A model generated the notes under the pieces. That model made no database searches, was not told the origin of the DNA, and saw nothing but the letters and a program-made list of their open reading frames with translations. A stretch of 64,000 bases of DNA, from contig NC_134458.1 of the NCBI RefSeq assembly GCF_047948215.1, forward strand, positions 144,847,036 to 144,911,035, written 5' to 3'. Source of the stretch: Lycorma delicatula. Lineage: Eukaryota; Arthropoda; Insecta; Hemiptera; Fulgoridae. Position numbers and translations under genes: made by a program. Each line of letters begins with the position of its first letter. Positions within the stretch are counted from its first letter, which is position 1. Positions 44,770-59,094 of this stretch are shown piece after piece.

Positions 44770-47700
44770 ACGATTCCGTGTATTGAACTTTGTAAGATCA
44801 GCAAACATAATCTTACACTCGCTAACCCCGTTTAATAAACCTTAAATATTAAATTGGCTGATTGTTAGGCTGAGTCTATAATTGTGTACAATAACCGTTT
44901 TTTAGACCAAAAATAATGTGTATTTGACCTGTGATGAAATACGAAATTTTTTTGAGAGAAGTATGTAACTTACGAGGGACGTAACTTTGGTTAAAGGCGA
45001 TTTTCCGACGAATAATTTCAACTGTAGCAAAAACTTGGGTCCTAAATAAGGTATATTCCATATTCATCAAAATCAGAGGTGAGTCCGTAACTGTATATAA
45101 TTACCCCTTAGAGGTAGAGTATTTTCTAAAAAAGGAGCAAGTCAGATATTGCAATATTTTATAATTTTGTTTATTTAACAGGTTGTATCAAGTGTTTATT
45201 GCCTGGAAATGCAGAAGACTTTAAGCTTTATGACAATATTCAGTTTTTCTTCTACGGATAAATTAGTTAATTTTTAAGGAAAACAATCATCACGTAAAGA
45301 ACCACCAAATGAGCCTAGACAGACTTCAATCAATCAATTCCTGACTGGTTTAACGGACTGAGAAATGACATAGCAACATTATTATTGTAAAGGTGTGAAT
45401 GTTGGACAACGGGAACTTCTGCCTATAATCGATTTGAAGCCGTCTGACAATATTTTCCATTTTCTTTTAAATTAAGAAAATTTCCTATACGATTAACATT
45501 TTGCATGACCAGGCGCAATGACAAACTCTAGACGCAATACTTATCTACCTATCTGAATCAGTCTTTAGCGGTGGACAATGTTGCCCTATTAAGCACCAAC
45601 TCTTTTAAAAATGTGAAACTGGAAATGAAACCTAAGGGATCGATGCACAGTTAATGTCGTCTGGAAGTAATTCTTTTAAAACATAACGTAAATTATATAT
45701 TATAACTTCAATTAATTTATTTACTGATGCTGCGAACGAGCACGGTTCCCCCAGAAAGGATTATTTTTTATTTAGAAAATTATTCTCTATGCAAGACAAC
45801 AAACGTTGAATACGGATATAAAATTTGATGAGAATGATCATGATAAAATATTTTAAAAGAACAGAAAAAATCTGAAGAGAAGAAATCCGAAAAAACATCA
45901 AATCTAAATTTAGTAGTAAAGAAAAAATTTAAAAAATGTCAATCGATTTTCAATTCTTTATAGCAATAAATTAAGTGCTGTAATAAAGCAGGAAGGAAAC
46001 ATCAATAGGTGTTGGGGACTTTAGAAATGCTTAAAATTCGATAAACGTTTTGTCTACAAAGTAAATTTGGAAGTAAATTGGAGAAAGCTTTTGACAGATC
46101 TTTGTCAAGCGAGTACCTTAACTTGAGGTGTTAAATGTTACTTAATTTCGTTGTAAATTGAGAAAACTAGTTTAGAAGACAAAATTAAAAGTAAATTAAA
46201 CATCTAAACTTTATTATGTAAAGGATAATTGAGAATTCACAGAACAGCTTGGTACGGTACTCTGCATAAAACCGAACAGCTTATAACAAAAATACTTTCA
46301 ATTTTAATCCATGGCATTAAAAAAAAACCTTATTTTTTACCACCACGGCTTCTGTCCCGATCTACATTTTTACATATTGAAGCTAGGGCATCATGGATAA
46401 ACAGGATTAATTTCATACGCATTTTTTAAATGAACAAAAATGCATTACTTTTAAATGAATTAGGAAATGTTAAAATATATAAATATATGTGTTGGTTAAT
46501 ATATATAAATGTTTGTTCGTGTGTATGTTTTAAACATACACACACACACACACACACAAATCATTTAAATACAATACGTATAAGAAAACTAATTTAATCA
46601 TAAAATATACCAATTATTCTGACGGTCAAAATTTTTCCCTACAGAATTTGCACAAAAATGTTTTCCACCTTGTATTTCAGCCGGCACAAAAGTTACAAAA
46701 TTTATACAATATTCCTAAGAAAATAAAATTAATCATAGTACCATTAAAATAAAAAAAAATAAATTTATAAAAACATTGAGAGATAAATTGAAGTCAATCA
46801 GTAGCAAAGTGCGAGTGCTAGAACTGGTCGTATACTCATACTTTTTTAAATAAAAGCAATTTTATTTCATTATAAACGGCCTTAATTTGTTTTCTCACAG
46901 CAGGTTAAATAATATTATCAGTATTGGAAATAGATAATCACTTTTGCTATAAAATCCCAAAATCAGAACTATTAATTAAATCCCACCGATAGTTAACATG
47001 GAAACATAAATTCAATAAATAAAACAAAAGTAAATAAATATCTTACGTAATTAATTCATATTATATACCAAATCATCTCATACGTTATTATCGAAATAAA
47101 CATTATATATAAATATTCCGTAAATAAGAAAATGTGCTTTCTTTTATATGAATTATGTTTTAAGGTTAATATATAAAATTAATAAATCAAATTTAAAAAC
47201 AATATCTTTTGTGAAGATAAATAAACATCAACAACAAATTTTTTAGCTATATGTGATTTATTTAAAATTTTAATGGAGTGGTTATAATTTTTGAATTAAG
47301 AAATATGCACGTAATTTATTATTTAAAATACTACCGTTAATAATCAAATGAATCTATGCAAAACAATATAAAAAATGGTTTACTTACGTACGAGATAAGC
47401 GTAACAATACATTCTTAAAATATGACGGAACATGTTTATTCCTGTTTGTTGAATAGACGCATTTGTCAAAAGATATTTCAAAAAATACAACCACCAACGT
47501 ATCTTTTGAATAAAAACTTCAGTAGACATTTAAAAACGCATTTAAATAACAACTATAAGAAAGATTTCGTATTAAATTTCACAATCACTCTTGTTTACGA
47601 AAGGAAAAGCAAAACAAAAAGTAATGTTTATAACAACGCTACACGCTTGGTTAGTAACTAAACAATACAGATGCTCCCCTACCCATCGTACATCTACTCA

Positions 47701-48000
47701 TGAAAAGATGACGACGTTCTCTTATGAAGTATTATTCACTAAACCGCCACCTGTTGACCAATTGAAGAAACACTCATACATACAACGGTTGAACACACTA
47801 TTCTGTCTGTCTTTTACGAACTATACGGACGCGTATAAACAACTTTCTTTTCTTTTTTAACGTATGAATCATTTAATTTTTATGTTACAAAATTAAAATG
47901 TATTAACTTAATATGAAAAATTACCGTTAAATAAAATACACAAATATATTCTAATAGCTACATAAAAAGAATAAATCAAGTCAAAAATAAGGATAAATAT
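44770..48000. other. AT-rich spacer with chance frames
   Basis: Frames of 64-89 codons (44876-45070 minus, 46229-46429, 47422-47661 and 47591-47860 plus) show no known domain. A (CA)n run lies at 46537-46557. The part at 45300-45660 is less AT-rich and might be a very old retroelement, but I could not support it. Confidence 0.45.
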
Positions 48001-48044
48001 ATATATACATATTCACATATATATATATTTTTGAAATATATATA

Positions 48045-48124
<80 letters not shown>

Positions 48125-48173
48125 CACACACATATATATATATATATATATGTGTGTGTGAAATTTCAAAAAT
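48000..48173. repeat. AT-rich palindrome with compound TA/CA microsatellite
   Basis: Outer arms ATTTTTGAAAT (48027-48037) and ATTTCAAAAAT (48163-48173) enclose long TA tracts. Inside, 48125-48160 is itself a near-perfect palindrome of the form (CA)4-(TA)9-(TG)5. The whole block can extrude as a large hairpin. Confidence 0.85.
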
Positions 48174-48179
48174 AAAAAT

Positions 48180-49585
48180 CTAAGTCGTGTTAATTCAAAT
48201 TATTTGAACAAATATTTATGTACACGTTAGACAGTAAAGCGGACAAATAAACCTTTTTTTACGAATTGGCTATTTCTGGACCGCGTGAACAACCTCTTTT
48301 TTCCTTTGAGGCTTTAATCATCTACAATCTCTCAATCATCAGTTTTCTTAATCCTTTTCTATGTTCTGTGATTCTCTTGTTATTTCCTCTTCCGTCTTGG
48401 ACTATAAATATTTTAAATTCATATAATTCTTTCTTGAAAATTTCCCTATCTAAAATTTCGTTTTCTCTATACCGATTTTTTTGGTGATCCTTTCCTATTT
48501 GTTGACGTAAATTATTTTCACTTTTGACATTATAAAATAAGTTAGAAATCTTTCTTGTCAGTCTTTCCTCATTTATTTTCTTTAAGTGACGTAAAATATT
48601 AATCTTAGTTTTATAATTGTGTTGATAATATTTTCAAATTTCTATAAATTTCCACGTTTGATCTCAAAAAAATTATTATTTTCACGCTTTGGGTCTAAAT
48701 TTTTCTTCGAATTTTCCTTTCCTTTTTTCAAAATATTCTCTAGTCTTTATGGACTATTTAATGCTACAATTTCTGACGCATAAAAATATTTTATGTTTCA
48801 TAACCGTGTTGTAATATCAACATTTCGTAATGTAAGAAATCTATTTTTTATTATAAAACATTTTTGTTTAATTGGATTGCCATTTGAGGTGTTTTTATTA
48901 ATATTTTTAATTGGTAAATAAAAAAAAAAAATCATCAATTAAGTAATATTATTTTTTTTTATGTAAAAGAAAATCTTTCATTTTAATCTTTAATTTAAAA
49001 TGGTGGGAAGATCTTTAAAAGGGTTCGGTAGTTTATGTATACATACATAAAAAATGGAAAAGAAAGCAAATTAAAGTCCTTTTTATAACCCTAAATACTG
49101 TGTTATCTTTACACTGTTACGTTTTTATTTTTTTCGAATTCTTTTTTCGAGTTTAAAATTTTCCCTGTAAAGTTATACATTTACAGAAATGTAAACACAT
49201 TTTTTTCTTTTTTAGTATCTCAAATTATATTTACAGTCGGTTTCGTAGATTAAAAACCACAAGTGAATCTCATCATAAAAATAAAGTTATAAAAGAGTTT
49301 CGGTTGAAAACCCTTAATAAAATACATTCTACTCAGTAATCAAAGGTAACAAAGCACTGATAAATTCTAGCCAGTGATGAACTAGAAATCATACTAATGT
49401 CCAGTACTACGAATAAGACCAGAACATAATAAAGAATAAGAAGAATAATAGTAACATAGAAACAAATAACATTAGAAAAATAAATGATCATAAACATAAA
49501 CTTAAGTACTTTGAAGCACAACTTCAGAAGAGAGGCCTCCTCCTGAGTATTATTAATACGTTCCAAGATCCAGTACGTGAACCCT
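48180..49585. other. AT-rich spacer
   Basis: A 73-codon plus frame (48266-48487) and a 77-codon minus frame (49333-49566) are hydrophobic and low in complexity. No domain is recognised. Confidence 0.5.
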
Positions 49586-49589
49586 ATTT

Positions 49590-50110
49590 AATCGCCTTAC
49601 ATCTTCCCCATTGTCTAAGAAGTTAACAGCTAGATACTTTAGTAGTCGATAAATCTTATTTCATTCTTAGTTGCAAATCTCTCGACTGATCGAGAGAAAT
49701 TGAATCGAGAGAACACATGGGTTACCATATGTTCGAGAGAGTACTCGTGAATTTCGTTGTTACGTATGGCGCCTGTGTAATTCACCTCGCAAATTTATTC
49801 TGGAAACGCTGAATAATCTCTATATTTCTGGTACTCGCCGTACCCTAGAAATGAATTCCGTATGTCCAAACCGGTTTTAGAATCACTCTACAAAAAAGTA
49901 GCTTTTAAACAGGGATAGTTGCGATTTCCTGCCTAAAAACCAGTATAGCTCCTTAAATTTGATATCTAACAGATTCCTCTTTGAACCTTCCACGTTAAAC
50001 GGCGATCTAAGTGAATACTGAAATACTGTACACTTTCAGCTCGCGGGATGCAACCTCCATCTAAATGTATTTTGAAGATTCGTTCTGATTTTTTGATGTA
50101 ACCAAAGAAA
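49590..50110 (-). pseudogene. Jockey-type LINE tail, decayed
   Basis: The minus strand from 50110 reads GGCIPRAESVQYF, then SIHLDRRLTWKV (usual YLGLHLDRRLTWK). Shifted frames give FKELYWFLGRKSQLSLFKSY, RVILKPVWTYGIHF and the NIEIIQRFQNKFAR region, followed by RNNEIHEYS and finally LAVNFLDNGEDVRR. These follow the order of the Jockey ORF2 C-terminus, which matches the better copy at 35888. Frameshifts occur about every 40-60 codons. The upstream RT domain is absent. Confidence 0.8.
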
Positions 50111-50119
50111 TATGTTATG

Positions 50120-53100
50120 TCTAAGATGGAGATATTATTAACCATAATATATATTTAATAATGGTGACAAGATTAGCGTTTTATTAAGCACTTCAAAGCA
50201 TAACGGTATTTATAATTATTAATATAATTTCATACAAAATGGAGTATTTAAAAACCTCTCACTATTAAAAGTAACACGTTCGAAACTTCCTTAGACTAAG
50301 TAATCTATCTACTGAATTATATCACCCTGTGATGTAAACATAAAGTTTTAAACAAAGGTTTTACAACTCAAAGTTAAAAACTGTATTATTTTTTTCAATT
50401 AAATTCTTTCCTTTTATTTGGCTATAAAAACTACAGCTTTTATCCATAAGCTAATTAAAAAAAAATCTCTTCGTAATTAAAATTTTTTAATTAAGATTGA
50501 GTGTGATAAAAATTATTTAATAGTATTAGTAGTATCTATTTTAAATTAAGGAGAGTGCAAAATCGTTTGTATAGTTACTTCCCCCGTAATACTTCTATCT
50601 TCTCTAACCAATTTTAAAAGTTGGAGAAGTTTCTTACTTCCACCCAAACGTTTATTTCTTTTATTCATGTTAAAGACTTCTTACCTTTCACTAAATGGAC
50701 CCTTTTGGATGATTCTGTTTGATTTTAGAAGAAATCCCTCTAACGGTTCCGTTGTAAGTTTAAGACATTAAACGAAAAGTTACATTGTCTATATAGACAA
50801 TTTGAAGGTATTTTTCATTTTATGGTGTCATAATTCTTTTACTATTGAATTTTTATAGCATGATGACTTATACAATGAAGTTATATGATTTTTATCCGGT
50901 TAGCAATGGAAAATTAAAAAAAAATTTCAGAAAACGTAAGGCCAGAAACTAATACATTCATTAGCAACCTCTTTACATCTCATGGAGGACAAACAATTCC
51001 TCAGAGAATCAGGAAAATTTTACCCAGGTGGAATGTAATTAAGAAATAGTAAATTACTCAAAAATTTCATGTTGACCAGCTAAATAGTAGTGCAATAATA
51101 ATAATAATAATAATGCAATTATAATTGTTTTTTTCCATAGATTAAATAACCATCTGATAAATGGTGCAGGTTAGATTATTATTATTATAATTATTTATTA
51201 TTATTTATCACATTTTGATGTACCCGAATGAAATTTAAAACATTCATACAGATCCAAAATTGCAGATGGATAATTTCATAAAATCCATGAAATGAAATAA
51301 AATGTTTATTAGCTAATTGGATGAAATATTGTAAATCCTCAGAAGCACAAACTGATGCAGATGGAAATATAAAAAAATAAAATTTTTTTTGCAAAATCTG
51401 TTTATATTTTCATCTCTTGATTTCTTATAAGTATTTTTTTACATCGATTGAAAATATTTGTTTAAACAGTAAAAGGTAAATTTTTTACAAAAATTACATT
51501 TTAGTTTTAGGGAACAAATATGATATTTTTCCAAAAAAAAAAAAAATCTATATTATTTTTTGCAGTAGCTTTTGTGTGATGAAATTTTAATGTTTTATAT
51601 TATTATTATTTTTTCTTTATAAGCTACATATCCTCTAAAAACCCCATGTGAAAAATGATCATTTTGGTTTATTCTCATTAAAATATTAAGTGTTTAAAAA
51701 TTTAATAAAATTATTTTTCCTAACATCCAGCCACCATAGAAAATTTTATCACTGGTTAAGAGGTTAATTTTTTGACACGCGCGCGCGCGCACACACACAC
51801 ACACATATTAAATTCAAACTTGAGGAGAACATTCACATACTCAGATCTCACATACCAGTTCTTGCAATATAAAAAGCTTAATAACCTAAATTTTTATATT
51901 TTTTAGTTCTAGCGAAAATAACAACAAATAAACTACAAAGAGTACTCTATTGATTAAAGTAATTATTCCCTTACATTAGTATTTTTCTCACTTGCATAAA
52001 TTTATTGTAAAACAATATAATTTTTCTAACTTATTTTAAATCTTATTTTTTCAGGTGTTGTACTAGATTTTTGTGTCTGCGGATGTTAATAATGGTGCAG
52101 CTATATTAAGCAGTCTAATCTTTAAACTGCTTCAAGTTCTATAAGGTAATTTGTATATTACTACTATAATTATAGTGATAATTGTAATGTTTTTAATCTC
52201 AAAAGTTTCTAGTTTATTTGTCAATTAGAAAAAGAGACAAACTTAAAGTTTCATTACCAATTAAATAGTATTTTCGATTCTTTGAACTAGTTTTAAAAAT
52301 TTTTTCCTCATTTCTGGTAGTTCGTGAAGTTTTACAGCTTTATCAGAATTCTATCACCTCCTTTTTTCTCACTTACTGCCATTTATTAACTATTATAAAT
52401 CCTCATATTCTATAATGAGAAACCCTGGGATATGTCTTGTTGAATGATTCCTACTCTTGTAGTAGAATTTTGGAACGCGGCCCCATTAATATTTTACTTT
52501 ACAGCATTTTACCGTTTTACTTCCTATATGCAATCAATCCACAGATAAAATATCTTTGTGTATTCAAAGATCTCTTCACTTCGTCTTAACGGTATGTACG
52601 TCAACTTACTACAAATCTAAACAATAATCATTAGTCTGATAGCTGTGGGCGGAGACATAGTTTGGTGTCCACGTAACATTCCATTAAATAACTTAACCCA
52701 GCGTATGAATGATAGTGGAAAAACTCTCCGACATTTAGTTCCACCACCCATAAAGTAAGTTACAGTGCATTTATTATAGTATGTTAGATGCCAAGGAAAG
52801 AGTTGACTGTAGGATGACACCTTTCTCGAAACTGTAATGAAAACACTAAATACAGTACTAATTCTCGATCTTAGAAAAATATATTACGGTAACTTTTATT
52901 TTTAATTTAGCAATTAAACGGTGTCATAAATAACATGAAAAACACTTTGTTTATAAAGTGCAAGAAAAACTTTGTAAAATTTTAATGGAAAATTTCAGAT
53001 TTTTTGCACCAAAACAAAAATAAATTTTTCTAAAAAAAAAAAAATATAAATAAATCAGCAAAATACGAGTATACTTATTAATAATTCACTATATAAATTT

Positions 53101-54040
53101 ATTACTATTGAAAGTTTTGATTACTTATTTATATTTTAAATTATATTAAGAAAACTAAATAGTGCTTAATTTTTTTTTTAATATAGAATCTTACTAAACA
53201 TATCTTTTCGTAACCATTCTGTTTAATTGCGCTACTTTATGTATAATAAATATTTGTTCAACACTAATCAAAGATGGGTTACAGTTGAATATGATTACAT
53301 ATTAAATAAAGTTTAAATGTTTCATATCTAGACGTTTATCGATTTCTTGAATATGATTTTAAGGTAAGTAACTGTTACTATCTGATCTGGTACGTGATTT
53401 ACAAACGTATATGAAGTATATTAACAGAGAGAAATCCGTAACTATTGAATTCCTTTTAAAATAAAATACCGGTTAAAGAGCTTTTAACTTGAAATCCAGT
53501 CAAATTTCCTCTTCTATTTCAAAGATGATACAATTACCGTTGAACAAGTTTAAAGCGGGATAAGATAAGCGGGTTAAGGCTAACCTTAAAATCGAAAAGT
53601 TTATTTCTGTCAAAAACGGATTTCCAACATAAGACAGATACGAAAATACGAATTTTTAATACAGATGAGTAGGCAATCTTATTAAACTCTTATATGGGTA
53701 TTGAAATTTAATAATAATTATATATATTTTTAACACATTTCTTTTATTAGATTAAAATATCTTTCTAGTTATATATATAACAGTAATACATCGATTAGTA
53801 CATTTTGAATTAACTAAACGAAAATGATGTCGCATATTCTTCACTGAAAAATTTATAAGGAATTGTTTTTTTTCGGTGTACAGGTACTAACTGCTACGGT
53901 CATTACCCAATTTTTAGATAATATTTTTATTATATAATGACATACACGCATAATTTATTTACTTATTTAAATATTTATCGGTGTTCAAACACAAAAAAAC
54001 TTTGCCAGCCTATTATTCCTGACAAATATTATACTAATGT
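50120..54040. other. AT-rich spacer
   Basis: It contains a compound (CG)n(CA)n microsatellite at 51778-51805 and an (ATA)n run at 51093-51112. The segment 52600-52830 is less AT-rich (67-codon minus frame 52617-52820, with a Gly-rich FMGGGTKC stretch) but is not recognised. Confidence 0.5.
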
Positions 54041-54043
54041 AAA

Positions 54044-55008
54044 TACAGAGTGTTTCTAAAATGGTGGGCTGGCATTACTTTTTCGGATTCTGCTTGTAAA
54101 ACTAAACAAAAAATATCCTTAGGAAAAACGGCAATTTCTCCTTCATTCTCTCACTGTCCGCCATTTTGATATTTTATATAATAATTTACATTTCAAGTTC
54201 GGATATACGAATCACATTAATATTTGGTAAGCGTCTTGGTAATAAAGTTTTAAAATTACCAAAAAAATCAGGACTTAAATACCTTCGTAAATTACGAAAT
54301 GGCGGCCATGTTTATTTTTCAATCCGTTATGTCATCATAAATGTTAGTTTGATCAAAATTTATTCAGCCTTTTATTTTAAACAAAATGACATTTTATTTT
54401 TGAAAATCGGTTAACAAATAGTCGAGTTATGGGAGAAAATTGATGTTGTTATTTTGTGTCATAATTATTAGGTGTATTATTGTAAAAAAAAATTTAATTA
54501 ATTTGATACTAATTTATAATACTAGATAGAATTAACAGTACATAAAAAACAATTAATATTCATCGAATTGAACGTAAAGTAATGGACATGAAAACAGACA
54601 CATAATTACAACATCAATTTTCTCCCATAACTCGGCTATTTGTTTACCGATTTTCAAAATTAAAATGTCATTTTGTTCAAAATAAAAGGCTTAATATTTT
54701 AGCAATAACATAAATTTTGATCACACTAATATTTACGGAGATATAACAGATTGAATGGCCGCCACTTTGTAATTTGCGAAGATTTTTTTATAATTTTAAA
54801 ACTTTATTACCAAGACGCTTATTAAATATTAATGTGATACGTGTATCCGAACTTGAGATATAAATTATTATATAAAAATTAAAAAAAATGTGGATAGGGG
54901 TCGAATGAAGGAGAAATTGCCATTTTTCGTAAGGATATTTTTTTGTTTAGTTTTACAAGTAGAATCTGAAAAAGTATAGCCAGCTCACCATTTTAGAAAT
55001 ATTCTGTA
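54044..55008. mobile_element. Foldback-type element with 0.4-kb inverted arms (family E)
   Basis: The left arm 54044-54460 and the right arm 54597-55008 are imperfect reverse complements over their full length. Ends are TACAGAGTGTTTCTAAAATG and, on the other strand, TACAGAATATTTCTAAAATG, both beginning with TA. The spacer is about 135 bp. No transposase is present. The 82-codon plus frame (54166-54414) lies in the left arm and is not credible. Length of about 965 bp and ends with TA suggest a non-autonomous relative of a TA-targeting DNA transposon. A half copy lies at 29948-30520. Confidence 0.88.
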
Positions 55009-55009
55009 C

Positions 55010-56540
55010 ATTTAATAAATTTAAATTAATCTTTAATTAGCTTTAATATGTGTAATAAATCTTTTTATAGAAGGGAAGTTTTATTTGGTTTTTCATGTTA
55101 TTTTTAAATTTTGTTTATTTTTCTAAAATATTTAATTGTTTTATTTTGTAACATTTAACATTTTGTTTCGTTTAATACCTAGTTAAAATCTTCTAGGTTT
55201 TGATACCCATTTTGTTTTTAATAAACCTCGAAATTTATACGTTTGCATTCAGTTTATTTAGACAGTATTCATACCATTTTATTCAAAACAAAATTCCCTA
55301 TAAGTTGTATTTAAAAGTTTTATGTGTTTATTACCCATTCAACAAAGTTATTTTACTTAATCATTAAATAGTGGGCTTTTCGACCACAATATTTTGTTTT
55401 TCATCACAGTTCTCAAAAACTACTAAAAATCCAGTTCTAGGACATATTTTTTTTTTATAAAACTGTTTTATTATCTATTTTATTTTGATAAATTGAAATT
55501 TACTAGGTTAGATTTCGTATAAAACATTAAATTTACCGGTAAATTTTTCTTCCAGCCATTACAATCTGGCTTAATTGTATCGAAAGCGCAGAAATACGAG
55601 CGAAATCTTTCGTTAGCCTGCACTCGCTAATGAAGCGTTTCCAAACCTATGGTTATATGAACTTTCTTCTTTATTTTCACTAGTAGAACATGACCTGAAA
55701 TTTTGTTATATCCTTCGTGAATCATTCTGTATAATTAATTAAACGGTAAATTAATATGTTTAATAATAACCATATACGTTATAACAGACTAAACATTATT
55801 ATGTATACAAAAGTAATATATGTGTGGTTATTAAAATAAAGTGCTGATAGTTTTTTGAAATTTGTTTAAATGTATTTTTGATTAAGAGTATTTGTAAATC
55901 CGTTTAAATTTTGAACATACAGAGTTAATTTAATCATTTCCGTATTCCTAATTAGGTCTGTTATGGGATTCGTTGGTGGTTATTATGGTTTATCTATTAA
56001 ATATTGTGTATTTTCCTTTTATATTTATTTTTAATTTTTTACTAACTACTAAACATTTCTTTTTTTTCTGATTAAATTACTTAGATAAATCATTAAATGA
56101 AATAAATCTTAAAATATAGAATCATATTTAAGTCTTTAGCTAAGTAACGAATAATCTGTTTTATATATAATAAAACTAATTTATTTTTATCCAGTCTGTT
56201 TGTTACAATATCTAATCTATTACTTGATGTATATAAAAATAAAATACGCGAGTTATTACATTATCGAATTGTTAACAATGTTCTTTTATATTATTCTCAG
56301 AATATTTCTATAAAACCCATTAAATTTAAAAAAAATTAAATTTATATAATTATTTTTAATCTTTTACATACTTCAAAAAAATTTTAAATTTTTGTTTTTA
56401 TTATATAATTTAATCAAAATTAGTTTTTAAATAACGATAATAATGAAAATAAAGAGATAAATTATCTCTAATAAACTCATTTTATTTATTTTTAGCTAAT
56501 TAATCAATTAATATCTAGTTAAAATAATATTTTAATAAAT
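55010..56540. other. AT-rich spacer
   Basis: No gene, repeat or RNA signature recognised. Confidence 0.6.
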
Positions 56541-56542
56541 TT

Positions 56543-56640
56543 ATCCGGAGGTTCCTGGTTCGAATCCCAATCAGGCAAAACATTTTTCATATGCTACAAA
56601 ATTTACATCTAATTTTCCACACGGCTCAAGATTAAAGCTT
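56543..56640 (+). repeat. tRNA-derived SINE, family B, 3' part
   Basis: It begins at the anticodon side (TCCGGAGGTTCC), has a perfect box B (GGTTCGAATCCC) and the family tail (ACATTTTTCATATGCTACAA). The box A half is missing. Confidence 0.8.
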
Positions 56641-58197
56641 ACCTGGTGAATTAATTTAAAAAAAATAAAAAAAGTAATTTTGATATTATACGTATTATAA
56701 ATAATTCATAATGTTGAACATATTGTGAGATTGCGGTAATATATGAATGTTTATTTTTATCTCTATAAACGTCCTACATTTAATTTTCTTATGACAGATG
56801 TATATCTTTCTAGGAGAAAGCCTTTCTCCGTCCCTTTTTAGCACACTTTATTCTTTTAAAGTTATTGTAAAAGTAGTGTGTGATCAATCACCTATCTCGT
56901 ATCAACAAAAATCTAATTTGTTTTTCTTGTAAACTTTTTCTACTTTTTTACTTAATTCTTTTCTTACTAATCTTGAGCATCATCCGATAACATAATGTTT
57001 CGCCTCCTTTTCGTCGACTTCAACACGTCTTATACGTACGAATATCAGAACATTCTCGATGAAAGATTTTATTTTATTAATTTTAAAGATGATATTAGTT
57101 TTATTTGACATCAGTTATTAAGGTATTTAGCTACCAATCAATATAAAAAGAAATCATTAAAGAGTGGAAATACATCCAACGTTTTATAAATTTGATAAAT
57201 TATGTAGAAACTGGTTCAGTGTAAATTTTGATCGATGGAATTTTATCTCTATTTCAAAATCTTCCATTTTCAGAATATTTCAAATTAATGAAACCTTCAG
57301 GTTTAAAATTTTAAGGATGCAATCTATAGTCTTATCCACAACTCTGAGCTAATATTTAAAAAAAAAATTAATTAACTATAATTATTAAATTCATTAAAAT
57401 TTCTGTTTTAATTAATCACCACAATGCTTTTTTTTATAATTTCATGAACATGTTTAAAAAATTATCTGATTAATGGACACTCAGGTAAACTGTAAACTAT
57501 GTTAAATAATTAGGTAATTTATAAAATAAACAACATATAAGAAATAAATCAAACTTAACATTTGGATAAATTTTGTTTGTACAATATTTTCATGTTTTAA
57601 TGTGATTAAAACATAGAGAGAACAATTGCACGACAACGTTATGTTTACACTTGTTACTGTAGAGAAAGTTACATAAGTCTAACCGCGTTCACAGTGCTAA
57701 GCTGTTCAAATATTTGTTCCTGAAAGGAATAAATAGGACAAGTCAGCAAATAGTAGGCTGATATGACTAACTTACGGACAATCGGGTGGGTTATACATAT
57801 ATACCAAGGGAAAGAAACAGTAATGAAGGTTGGTTAGGTATCTGTTTAAATGAAAAAGGAAGGGTATTGTTTTTGCCACTACCTACAATTTCATCCGTTT
57901 GCTTCGTTACGTACCCTTTATACTGATGTAAATGATTAAAGTTATTTATTAGAATAATTTTCAAATCACGTACTGAATTAAACAGATAAAAAAAAGGCGT
58001 TTTGTCAGTCAAAATTCACTCATAATTATATTAATAAAAATAAAACGTGTTTTCACACAAATTATTTAAGTAAACATTAAAAGTAAAATTTTATACGACT
58101 TCAGATATACCTTATCTATAATAATATAAGGTGTAAGCAATAACGTTTATATTAACCTAAATAGGAGGTCCGATGTGTCAGAGTTGCAAATATGCAT

Positions 58198-58221
58198 GGA
58201 TAAGGTCCGTAGACCTTATCC
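58198..58221. repeat. Perfect 10-bp hairpin
   Basis: GGATAAGGTC, loop CGTA, GACCTTATCC. It is followed by a short direct repetition of ATGGATTCA near 58231 and 58251. Confidence 0.9.
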
Positions 58222-59094
58222 ACGAAACTATGGATTCAAACTATTGGATATGGATTCATAAGGACTATTTACAGTTACGGGTTAACAAATTTAAAATACA
58301 CTGTAAAAGTTTATAAATAATACTAAATTTACCTATAAGTGTGTTATTTTCATAAAAAAGTGCTAGTTTGCAGATGATACAAGAATAATTTAATTTACAT
58401 TAAGATTTATTGATATTTATGTAACAATATTGTGAAAAAAGTCAAAATTTATATGTTCATTATTATCAAATTTAACAAAAAATAGCTTAAGAGTAGTTAT
58501 TTCAAAATTAAGTAAGTGTAATATATTTTTAAAAAAACAATTTTTTTTTCTGTAGGAAATAAAATTAAAAAGAATGGAAAAAATAAGGAAATAATAAAAA
58601 GTATATGGCTACAAACAGGATGAATTTTTCTCACATATAAATAAAACTTCTGTTATAGATAAATTATTTGAGATTATGAAGAAGTGCTTTTGAATGCTTT
58701 TCTGAAATATAGAGCTTTATAAACTTGGGGTGGTAGAACCAGCAAAGTAAAAAAATACATTTCTAAAGTTGTAGTACAGACGACCAATGAAACCAAATAA
58801 TTTGTAAGATATCCTATATGATCTTTAGGCCGACGATCCTGGAAAAAACACTTCATGTAGAAGGGTAGATATTTATTTCACAAGTTAAGAATGTTATAAG
58901 AGATCGTTAAAACAGATTTCTTATTTTTAAAAAAAACATAAAATTGATCGGCTAACTAGCTGGGACAAATCACGTAATAAGGATTGTTTAAAACAGTGCT
59001 ATGAATTAGTAAGAGTAAAAAAGATGCAAAAAATAACGGAGAAGTAGGAGTGTATTAAAGGTATTTTCTGAGATAAAGAGGAATAGAAAGAATA

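Noticed and set aside
45300..45660. Weak resemblance to a retroelement C-terminal region (Cys-Glu-Cys-Trp-Thr)
   Set aside because: Only one short motif could be seen and the expected neighbours were absent.
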